The translations under genes were made by a program, and so were the position numbers. The notes under the pieces are model-generated. The model was not told the origin of the DNA. It was given only the letters and a program-made list of their open reading frames with translations, and ran no database searches. A stretch of 64,000 bases of DNA from Sphaerulina vaccinii (Eukaryota; Ascomycota; Dothideomycetes; Mycosphaerellales; Mycosphaerellaceae): NCBI GenBank assembly GCA_022570795.1, contig JAKUDP010000001.1, positions 2,666,001 through 2,730,000 of the forward strand. Direction: 5' to 3'. Positions 41,345-51,109 of this stretch are shown piece by piece (positions within the stretch are counted from its first letter, which is position 1; the number at the start of each line of letters is the position of its first letter).

Positions 41345-41514
41345 CATATAATGAAATGGTGATCATGCTGGATCCAGTGGAATTCATGCCTTATTTCTGC
41401 CTCAAATGTGGAGCCTGCCAAGCGAATTCCGCATCCATCGCACTTGCCTTCGATCTCTGCTGCAAGCGACGACTTCACACAGACCGCCGCACGTCACATC
41501 ACAACACCGACAAG

Positions 41515-42213
<699 letters not shown>

Positions 42214-42994
42214 ACGATTCGCCTCACAAATGCATTGCGCTGGGAGGAGTTGCTTGGTTGGAGTTCAATCAGATGGAGTCGCCACAATGAAGACTGGCGA
42301 CAGAAGAATGAGATACAGATGTGTAGCGCGAGAAGGACGGCTATGACCGCATGCATCATACACAACCGCGGCGTCAACTTGACTCACTGCATGTGATCTC
42401 GAGATAACGCTTCTGAAATGACAACTGGGAATTCTTCAATGAAAGAAATGATGTGTCATCTAACAGCAGTCACGATGCGGTCTCTTGGACTGCCAAACTA
42501 ACTCAGAGCTGGGTTATAGTGTACGGCCAGCATCCTAGGTTGCTTCTACACAAAGACTTCTTGCAGATCAGACGGACGAAGAATCTACGCTCGGGAGAAT
42601 AGCTGACGAGTTGACAGCTTAACCCGATCCACTGCTAAACGGAGATTGATGCCAGCCCTACTTCATGGAAGCGAGGACACAGCTATGGGCTAGCGCGACC
42701 ATGATCGAGATGTCTCGGTAGCTTTCGACAGCGCCTAGTGCCGCAACCACGGAGAAGGTAGGCGATGACCGAACCACATATCCGCAGACATGCGCAGCCT
42801 TCATGGGGAAGACATAGCGAGGAGTCGCTACACGCAGATGCCGACACCGACCTCACTCTGTCTGGGAAGTCTTTGCTTAGCGTCCACAGCAGCTTGACGA
42901 AGAGACCGGCTGCTTAATCTAGCAAGACCACATGATCATCCGCGAGACATTCAATTCCATAAAGCTGCCCGACGGATGCAAAAGAATGAACACC

Positions 42995-43106
42995 TGGAGA
43001 AGGCGTGATTCGAACCCGCCAAACGGCATGCCATAATGGTGCGCCGATGGGAGTCCCAAATGGCTGCTCCGCCGCTGATGGTGTCTTACCATTAGACCAC
43101 TTCCCC
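42995..43106 (-). tRNA. tRNA-like gene or pseudogene with long middle, isotype unassigned
   Basis: On the minus strand a 7-bp acceptor stem forms (GGGGAAG with CTTCTCC, one G-U pair), followed by a perfect D arm (GTCT/AGAC around AATGGTA) that matches the A box TGGTCTAATGG, and a T arm with B box GGTTCGAATC. One T-stem pair is mismatched (G-A). Total length is 112 nt, so about 38 nt exceed a standard tRNA, but no clean anticodon stem with U33 follows the D arm directly, so a simple intron position is not evident. It is either an intron-bearing tRNA with an unusual middle or a tRNA gene disrupted by insertion. Confidence 0.5.
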
Positions 43107-43353
43107 TTGACTGGACTTGGGTGAGGGGTCAATGGTGATAGTCCAATATGAACGTTGACACCATGACCAGGATCGCGAGGAAGAAAGCAATGGATGGGGG
43201 TACAAAAGCGTATGGTTGAGAGAGAGGGTGAAGAAGTGCAAAAGGAGCAAAAGAGTCGTACGCTCCACTGCTGGGACATATGCGTGCGCTATGTGTCCTA
43301 CTAGAAAGTCTAGCAGAGCCATATCGCTCCACTTCCCTCGAGCATCAGCTATC

Positions 43354-43394
43354 CTGACGACTTACTGACAATCCCACTAGACCACGAACGACTG
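43354..43394 (-). repeat. tRNA D-arm-like repeat, copy 1
   Basis: Shares a 21-nt core with the copy at 43595-43635 (one mismatch), written on the plus strand as CCACTAGACCACGAACGACT. Read on the minus strand it contains GTGGTCTAGTGG, a tRNA A-box sequence, but no T arm follows. Confidence 0.5.
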
Positions 43395-43594
43395 CAGAGA
43401 TGCTGATCTCGGAGAGTACATGTACCTTGCCTTCCCCAACACGTCTATGGGACAAAGGAGACCCGGGATCTGCGGAGACGAGGCAAAACAATCGCCCTCT
43501 GTTGACAGATGGCATTGCCCATTACATGGCGTTCAAGACACAGATGTCTTGAAACGGCATCACATCAAAGCATCTCTCAGCAGCACAGCATGGT

Positions 43595-43635
43595 GACTGC
43601 GACTTACAGCTATGCCACTAGACCACGGACGACTG
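43595..43635 (-). repeat. tRNA D-arm-like repeat, copy 2
   Basis: Second copy of the A-box-containing core (CCACTAGACCACGGACGACT on the plus strand). As in copy 1, CGACTTAC lies 12-16 bases before the core. No complete tRNA can be folded around it. Confidence 0.5.
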
Positions 43636-43797
43636 TTGAGAAGCACGAGTGTCAGCCCTCATATAAGGGTCACATTGTCAGTGAGCGCCTCTGAGCAAAA
43701 GTGATTAGTGGTGTACATGCCCAAAGGAAGGCCGAATAATGTGGGCAGCGCGATTGCATTGTCGCGCAGGTCATCAATCATCTATCGTAGTCAGAGT

Positions 43798-44919
43798 CTA
43801 CAGATACTCCTTGATAGGCGCATCCCACCCCCTTCTCCATGCCTCCATCTTCCTCGACCAATTCTTCTTTGCCCCACTACAAGGTCTCGCCGTCTGCTTA
43901 GGTCTTTCTTGCTCTTCGACGACAAAGCTCTTCTCAGGTCCAAAGTACTTCTTGAACATCTTGGATAACACCTCATCGTCCAATTGCATATGATCACCCT
44001 TCGTACTCTCAAACACCAACCCCTTCTTCTCGTCCAACTCTTTCAAGCCGATCCAATCTTCCTTATATATCTTCCTCTGCCTCAAAGGCGTCACGTTCCC
44101 ATCAGTCCCGTTGACTTCAGCGAACCATCCACTCTCCTTAGGTATAACAGTCGTATCATCCTCAAATACCACCATAACAAACTTCTCCAATCTTGCCAAT
44201 CTCTCTTTATACACCTTCTTCTTATGTTTCCTCTCATTATTCACATCGGCCAGGAAATTCGAATATTCCAAATATCCTTCCACAGGCTCTCCATTCCCAG
44301 CGGTATCATTCAAAGTCCTATAATACTGCGCAGGTACAACTCTTCCTTGCACGTACTCTGTATAGGCATTCCCTTTCATCAATGCCAAAGCTCCCTTACA
44401 CAGGAAATCCCATGTCCCACAAGCTTTTATGGAGGAGATGCCATTATGTTGTGATCCGAATGTTACCAGACTTCGAACGTTTAATCCAGAGCAGGTTTCG
44501 ATCAACCCGCGAAGGAATTGACCACCTTGCGAGAAGCCGAGAGCGTTCACTAGGACACTTTCGTTCTTACTATGACTCCAGAGTGTACTGTCGTTTCTTA
44601 TAGAGCTGCAAACGTAATCGAGTTGTTCGGTCAGATTTCCGAGGAAAGTGGCCTGACGGTCCTGAGCACCATCGTCGTCGAGGCGGATGTAGTAGACGTA
44701 AGTGTCGGGGTATATCTCTTTGGCAAGATCACCAACTGTGTGGAGACCGTCTGCATCGTATTGGTCTCCCAGGCCATGCCAGATGAGGAGTGGCAATGGC
44801 TTGTCCTTGGTCGTGGTGCTTATGGATGAAGGTTGTAGTGGTGTTTGTTGGTTGTCGATGGCAGTAGCAGCATAGATGAGGAGGGAGAGTATTGCTGGGA
44901 GGGAGAGGAGGGACCGCAT
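43798..44919 (-). CDS. PPT1: Palmitoyl-protein thioesterase
   Basis: 373 residues from the ATG at 44919, chosen because it begins a clean signal peptide (MRSLLSLPAILSLLIYAATA); an upstream in-frame ATG at 45030 would bury it. Alpha/beta hydrolase with the PPT1 pattern: PLLIWHGLGDQYDADGL (oxyanion region), the nucleophile Ser in NALGFSQGGQFLRG, VTFGSQHNGIS, the catalytic Asp in FEDDTTVIP, and His in KGDHMQLDD. Several N-glycosylation sites (NLT, NDS, NGT) fit a secretory or vacuolar enzyme. Family members remove palmitate from cysteines of proteins during lysosomal/vacuolar breakdown. The C-terminus after the His is longer than in animal PPT1 by about 40 basic residues. Intronless. Confidence 0.92.
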   Translation of the reverse strand: MRSLLSLPAILSLLIYAATAIDNQQTPLQPSSISTTTKDKPLPLLIWHGLGDQYDADGLHTVGDLAKEIYPDTYVYYIRLDDDGAQDRQATFLGNLTEQLDYVCSSIRNDSTLWSHSKNESVLVNALGFSQGGQFLRGLIETCSGLNVRSLVTFGSQHNGISSIKACGTWDFLCKGALALMKGNAYTEYVQGRVVPAQYYRTLNDTAGNGEPVEGYLEYSNFLADVNNERKHKKKVYKERLARLEKFVMVVFEDDTTVIPKESGWFAEVNGTDGNVTPLRQRKIYKEDWIGLKELDEKKGLVFESTKGDHMQLDDEVLSKMFKKYFGPEKSFVVEEQERPKQTARPCSGAKKNWSRKMEAWRRGWDAPIKEYL

Positions 44920-45030
44920 GGTGGTAATGGTATATGGTGTGTCCAAGATGGTGTTGGAGATGTTTGTGAATCTCGAAGCCTTATGGAGCTCGTAGACCCT
45001 GGCTATGCGATCGTGATGTGAGTGGCCCAT

Positions 45031-45592
45031 AGAGAGCGGGAGCTAGCGGCAGTGCAGGACGAGGGGCAAAGTGAGGCCGCCGAGGGGCAACCTCACGTCA
45101 CCAGATCTGTCGCAATCGGGCTCGATAAGCGCAGCCATCAACAACATGGGGGAGAGATCACCACAATCAAAACAAACATTGTCTTCATTTATCAAGTGCT
45201 CTTACACCACTCCTCTTCTTGGAGTCGACCTTGCCCGACACTTTCCATTCCATGCGCTGATGGCGCAAACCCATTGGAGCCCGATGCGCGAATCCCATCG
45301 AACTCACACCGCCGTGAGGCATAACCTCCATAATCGCCGCCACGAACAGAACCACAACCCAATTTCAATGGAACATTAATGCGCCTCAGAAACGCCTTGT
45401 TTTTATGCAGAACCACACTCTTCGGTGTGATGAAAGTCGTTGGACGTCGTATAAACCAACCACGCGCGTCGCTATGCAGGGGAATCCGCGATGACAGTAG
45501 AACGGGAAAGGAACACGCATAAATGATGCTCATTGCGTTGCGCCGACATTGATCATTTGTCGTGGCGCTCGTGATATGCTCGAGAGGCACGT
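45031..45592. other. Intergenic, promoter of the thioesterase gene
   Basis: About 560 bases, plus the extra 110 bases up to the ATG used. No gene seen; the opposite end holds the 3' UTR of the FHA gene. Confidence 0.35.
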
Positions 45593-47183
45593 TTAGAAGC
45601 GAGGACGCTTCCAGTAGTATTGCTAAAGACAGGTCAGTCATGATGAATTATGGGTGGTGAGGTGGAGTTCTTACCTTGTGCTGCTTTCTGGCAGCGCGGA
45701 TGCTGGTCTTACCCAAGCTATTGGCGACAGCATCGCGGCGGTGCACATCTTGGTCCATCTCCGGGACGTAGTAGAATTCGCTCTCGAGCAGCTTGCCTGC
45801 AGCGTCTTTGCCCTCACGGCTGATCTCACCAACGCATGGGATGTGATCGAGAATGGTCTTGAGATCGGAAGTCGACAGAATCTCCCGGGCCTCACGATCC
45901 GAAGGCTTTGCCATGGCACCACGATACTCTGGAGGTAGCTGGCTGTGGATGGTAGACAGCGGCAACGCGTGAATGCGAGAGTACGCGAGCTGGTTGATTA
46001 CGTGATTCTTCACTGGGCTGATATTCGAGAGTGGTGCTGAGGCACTGCGGCCAGGTGAGTTGGTGGATGCCTTCAATGGCTTACGCTTACGCTCTGGAGA
46101 CTGTGCGTGGAAGGAGTCAAGCTTGTCTAGCAAGTTTGCACCAAAGGGACCGAAAGAGTGGACAACCGGATCGTTCTCCTCATCGTGCTCAGAGAACTCT
46201 TCTTGCTCTGACGCGAAGCTGGCAAGCTCTTTTGGTGCCGAGACGGTACGCTTCGGCGTTGGAGTGCCTTCACAGACAGGTGCCATTGGCTCTGGGGTCA
46301 TCTCGGTGTCGTGAGGGGCGTCTTCTTCAGAGTCGTGGTCTTGGTAGACGCGGACGGGCTCATCAGAGTCAGCACGGAATGTTTCGGTGAAAGTGTCGCC
46401 AAGGTTGTAGTTGGGTGTTGGTGAAACAGGCGTAGCTGGACGCGGTGATGGTAGCATAATGGGCGGACTGGAAGGAACGTGACCTGATCCGAGGCGTGGT
46501 TGTGATGGTGAGTCCTGAGCCCATGGTGATCTCGACCCGGCAGGTGGACCTTGAGAATCTTCTTTTGGCCACGCGAGCATTACACGCGTGCTCTGGACAT
46601 CGACCATGATCTGCGCCATTGCCTTATCCGACAAGAACACCTCGTTCTTCGAAAGCTCACGAATATCCCCACGACAATGCACTTTTGCTCCATTCCAGCC
46701 AAGACACTCCACTTCGACCCTCCCACGCGGATATACCTCGTCCGGAGCGAAATATGTTGCACTCACGTGTGTACGCGAGATGTGACGGTTGGCTGGGAAT
46801 TGGTAGTCTGAAGAGTTGCTCGATCGTCCCATGAGTAGTGGATCGCCATTTCGTGGAAGAACGAGACATGGCACGTCGCCCAAGGGAGCGCGTTCCGAAA
46901 GAGCTGAGACTGTGCGTTTGAGTCCTGGACGCGTCTGACGCGCCGGTGACGACGATGTGATGATACCTGTGGATGAGGTGGGCACTGGTGTTGGATAATG
47001 CTGCTGTCTGCTGTCAAGAGTCTCGTCGAACTTGCGTTTGGCTGCTCGTGGAAGTCCTGGAGAGGACGAGAATGGCGAGAAGGGCTCGAAGGCCGGCAGC
47101 AGTGATGGACGCGCTGATTGTGCCTCGTTTGTCTCTTTTGATGGCAATGCCTGTTGCCCTGCAACTGGAGTAGCGTCCATCAT
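45593..47183 (-). CDS. FHA-domain protein, Tos4/Plm2-like
   Basis: Exons 45675-47183 and 45593-45622 give 512 residues; the 52-bp intron (GTAAGA donor, TTTAG acceptor) adds the last nine residues QYYWKRPRF, which complete a conserved end (KQHK then QYYWK). The FHA domain lies near residues 100-200: LVLPRNGDPLLMGRSS, the phosphopeptide-binding RHISRTHVSA, and VECLGWNGAKVHC. Long Ser/Pro-rich acidic linkers follow, then a conserved C-terminal segment (LPPEYRGAMAKPSDREAREI, CVGEISREGKDAAGKLLESE, FYYVPEMDQD). Yeast Tos4 and Plm2 are G1/S-regulated, chromatin-associated FHA proteins in the DNA-damage and replication checkpoint. The nuclear role here is by family. Confidence 0.85.
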
Positions 47184-48760
47184 GACTCCAGCCTGTGGGA
47201 ACGCGAAATGCAGTCACGTCCGTCGTGCAGCTCGCTGCAGTTTTTCGAGGCTGAGGTGTGAGGTGCCCCGCTTGATATCGACGCGTAGCTGATCGTACAA
47301 TGTGTTGTAAAGAGTGACTGTTAGTTGGTGAGGTGGTCCATAGTACAAGGTAAGATGATAGAGGTTGATGAGGTCGAGGAAGGTCGTTTGGTGGTGGCCG
47401 TGTTGAAGAATGTAGGTACTGGTCTCGCGCGTTTAGGTCTATGCTTCTCGCGTATTAGCCGATCAGCACCTCAATGCCGCCGAGCTTTTGCTTCCAGACA
47501 GTTTCCAACATACACAGTGCACTTCTAATCGAACAGAAACAATTTTGGTTGCAGTCAAGCATGTGTACAGGCTCCCGGTTGCTCTCCTGAACAGCATATG
47601 GAAACATATCAATCCATTCCATTCTGTCCAGTTCACGACTTTGGTAAGCTTTGACTAGAGCCCCGCTCAAATGGCGGCAGTGACCGCTTTGCGCGACCTT
47701 GGCGTGTCTCTTGTACGCGTTTTGAGGCTGGGACATGCATCTTGCAAAGACACCATCTCTTCGCGTGCATTGGCTCGATCGTGTCTGCATGGCACGAGCT
47801 GAGCAGCGGTGAGAGACAGATCCTTCTGCTTGCTTCTCCTCTTCTCATCCATGATGTTCAGTACTCCTGTACCTCTCGCAGCTGCTGACATCCGAACGAA
47901 AAGCGGTTGTCCGTTTCTCCCATGGCCAGCTGCAGTACCGGGGCTTGAAAATCGGCTTGTACCACCGCGTTGCACACCATGTTTCGACAAATGATGACTC
48001 GGCGGCAAGGCTGGTCTGAAATGGCTGCTGGCCACGAGATCTTTCTAAGACATGACCATGTCAAGTGCCGCAGGCGCTGCGAACCTGGTCGATGATGTCG
48101 GCGCCAGGCTGAAGTGGAAGATGTGCGCAGTCGTTATATTCATTCTTCCAGCCACGACAGGCAACTGCTTGCTCTTCTGCGCTTCATGTATACCTTGGTG
48201 CCCCTGTCCTGCTTCTGCCGGTATCATGCCGTCGACACAATCAACGAAGTCCACTTCGGCGACCTTGCTCGAAGGCAAACTCAAGTGTGGAGCTGAACAC
48301 CAGTGCAGGTGAGTTTCAAGGCTGGTGACTGGTGCTGGTAGGGGAGCTGGCATGGCCGCCATAAGAAGACGTGAGGTCGAATTTGCGACTACCTCGACAG
48401 AAGATTAGAATCGTGCCTTCCACATGGCAATGCTTGAGCACATTCACGACGCTCCCGAGTATCTGCACTGCTCGTGCTGAGGACGAAACGCTGCGAAGTA
48501 CACACCATGAAGAAGCCATAGTCACTAACTGACAGCGCGAGCACCAGCCCACATGCAGACAGACCGACAAGAGCTGCGGGTGCCGAGAATAACCACTGGC
48601 TTCTGTCGCAATCCTGCTGACCACATACTGACTTTTTGGCTACCACACAGTTGTATGGCCCCGAACAAGACACGTTGTTCCGAAGATGTGCAGTAGGACT
48701 CTCGTGCCCTGCTCCTCTCATATCATCGAAGTCAAGTCAAGGAAACGATAAGCATCCGAG
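47184..48760. other. Intergenic between divergent genes
   Basis: About 1.6 kb holding two promoters. An 86-residue cysteine-containing ORF (48052-48312) and others on the minus strand show no conserved pattern. No repeat or RNA gene recognised. Confidence 0.4.
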
Positions 48761-49849
48761 ATGGCGTGTATACCGATATCCTTCCCTCCCTTCAACACAG
48801 ACGCGAGTGGTCCGCGCCATCGTCGTGGCTTCCTGGATTTGCCAGCAGAAATTCGAAACCAGATCTATGACCACGCACTCGTGTATCACGCAGGACCTAT
48901 CAAGATAAGCCACAGTTACGGCTATAATACTGTAGGCGGGCTTCGATATGTCGGAATATCTGGTCAGACATCCCAGGAGAGAATATGTCACCATCAGCGA
49001 CGAGCAGACTGGCTTGGCAACGCAAAGGAGCACATCACAGTTGCGTTACTATGTGCCAATCGTCAAGTCCGAAGCGAAGCTGCTCCCATTCTATATGGCA
49101 GCAATACCTTCGGTCTCACGCTCGCGAACTTCTGGACTTGGAAATGGCTGCGAAAAGTAGGCACTTGCGTTAGACACATCAGGCATCTGACTGTGGGCGT
49201 ACCATGGAGTGCCTACTATGCGCGGTCCTTGCGTGACCTTCTTCTGCCTTTGTGTCGCACAGGCCAGCTACAAACGATAGAAGTCATACACCACGATCAC
49301 CCATGCTTCCCAGCCACGCCCAGCGCTGCCTGGCTAGCCGACGCTTTACTACCTGTGATCAGAAGTCTCAAATTCTTCAAAGCAAAGAGTGGTGATCGAG
49401 AGGGCGCACGTAACGTGACCGATGTTATACGGTTTGTCCTGGAATGGCCACAAAAGCATTGCGGTAGTCTGGACGGCGACTGGGCCACCTATGCGCACAG
49501 GGATCGGTCACAATTGGCCTCTCTTCAGAGAGATGTGAGGACAATAATTGACCGGATGCTTGCCATCTCGGCATTTGCAAGACTTGCTACGAGCTGTCAA
49601 GACGTTCACACAGGGGCAAACCAGCCATGTCATGTCTCATCATGTCAGCGCAGTATCCGCGCACCTCCTCAGAGATTCGATATATCTGCTCTCCAGCAGC
49701 AAGAAGTGCAAGCCATGGTATGGACATCAAGATCATTGTTTAAGTCTTCAGGACGAAGGAAAGAAAAGTTGCTTTGGAAGCTATATCCAAGCTACACGCT
49801 TGTGCCTAGACATCAGCCGCTGGAGAACAGAACACGAAGTCGAAGATAG
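48761..49849 (+). CDS. F-box-like/2EXR-type fungal protein
   Basis: 362 residues from an ATG, no intron seen. The N-terminal signature FLDLPAEIRNQIYDHALVYH, followed by ALLCANRQVRSEAAPILYGS and NTFGLTLANFWTWKWLRKVG, is the fungal F-box-like (2EXR) pattern common in large lineage-specific families of Dothideomycetes and Sordariomycetes. The rest (HIRHLTVGVPW, LLLPLCRTGQLQTIEV) continues the alternating strand-helix pattern and ends in a basic tail. Such proteins are thought to be substrate adaptors of ubiquitin ligases, but most are untested. Partners unknown. Confidence 0.72.
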   Translation: MACIPISFPPFNTDASGPRHRRGFLDLPAEIRNQIYDHALVYHAGPIKISHSYGYNTVGGLRYVGISGQTSQERICHHQRRADWLGNAKEHITVALLCANRQVRSEAAPILYGSNTFGLTLANFWTWKWLRKVGTCVRHIRHLTVGVPWSAYYARSLRDLLLPLCRTGQLQTIEVIHHDHPCFPATPSAAWLADALLPVIRSLKFFKAKSGDREGARNVTDVIRFVLEWPQKHCGSLDGDWATYAHRDRSQLASLQRDVRTIIDRMLAISAFARLATSCQDVHTGANQPCHVSSCQRSIRAPPQRFDISALQQQEVQAMVWTSRSLFKSSGRRKEKLLWKLYPSYTLVPRHQPLENRTRSRR

Positions 49850-51109
49850 CTGATGTCAGATGATCTGACTTGCTGCAGCCCGACGATCGATCAACAAGAC
49901 GTGAAGCCGGCAGTGGATATCCTGGTACCTGGTTGCGTGCCTAGAAGCTCTGTCATAGTCGATCTCCACTGACCGGGTTTGAACAATATACCCTTCGAAA
50001 AGCTTGTACGCTGGCAGGGTGATGGAATGATGACAAATGGGTTGAGAATTGTGCCATCGTTATGCTGCGATACACATCTTAGTCGCTTGGAAGAGTGTAG
50101 GCCACGCCTCCAGGACGAGTCGACATGTGACGAAGACTATCGAAGAGAGGTTGGTCATAGGGCACTGGAAAGGGAAGAGTGTCGATGATGTGAAGACCGA
50201 CGTCAGACAGCTCTAATCTGTGGTCCTATCAAGAAGAGCTACGTCGTGCGAGAGCGTCCAGGCTGGTCCATGGGGCGACCGGACAGTAACATGAAACACT
50301 ATTCAGATCGATAATTCTACAGTATCTACTTCGACGCAACTGCGGAGTCTCATGGATTGTTATCGAGCAAGCACATACTACAGCTATACTATACCACAGC
50401 ACAGTAGCCGTCAGCGAGCTCCAGACCATGTACGTCAGGTTTCCATCCTTGTGACCTCTGTTCACGATTCATGTCATCGAAGTCAGATCTGCCATAAGGT
50501 TCGGCACCGGCACCTCGAGAGGTCTGGCAACCAGGTTGATGTATATAAGCCCGTCTTAAGATGCGTCATGCAGCCTGTAATAGTAGAATGCAGCCTTGCA
50601 TGTAAAGCTGCAGCAGCTTGCAGAAAAGCTGCATTGCATACACCTGGTTGGAAGTGGGTTGAACAACCAGGCACAGCTATAGCTCTGGAAAAGCTGAAAT
50701 CTCGATCATAGTCTTCATCAGTATAGCTGGCGTGCAAGTTTTGATGTAAGGCTCTCCGGAACGGAAGCATAGAGAAATTGGAGAGTGCACATCTACTCAG
50801 GTGAATGCATATCTTGGATACGCTTCTGTATTACATACTACTGTAGTTTCCCATTCCTATATCCTTGTCCTTGGCGCAATAATTGGGTATCATAAAAAAC
50901 AGATGAGATTTGATCGAGTAGATCTAGTAGAGCTCATTGCAAACATCCTCCCGTAGTAGTAAAGAAATGGCTCGGTCGCTAGAATAGCTGTAGGTCGTCC
51001 AACGCGTTCTCTTTCAATAGCTGATAGTACAAGATGTCGAATATGAGAGTCGTAAGATAGTCAGTCGTGTTGTTGTTGCTGGTCGTAAAGTTTGTGCTTT
51101 GTCGTTCAT
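49850..51109. other. Intergenic between convergent genes
   Basis: About 1.26 kb. A GCTGCA-rich patch lies near 50570-50640. No protein or RNA gene recognised; it includes the 3' UTRs of both flanking genes. Confidence 0.4.

Larger units (their letters stand above)
42214..43797. other. Intergenic with tRNA-like sequences
   Basis: About 1.6 kb with no protein gene. It holds a tRNA-like element and two short tRNA D-arm-like repeats, given separately. Confidence 0.45.

Noticed and set aside
48052..48312. 86-residue cysteine-containing ORF between the FHA and F-box-like genes
   Set aside because: Hydrophobic part is internal, not a signal peptide; equally long open frames exist on the other strand; no splice model improves it.
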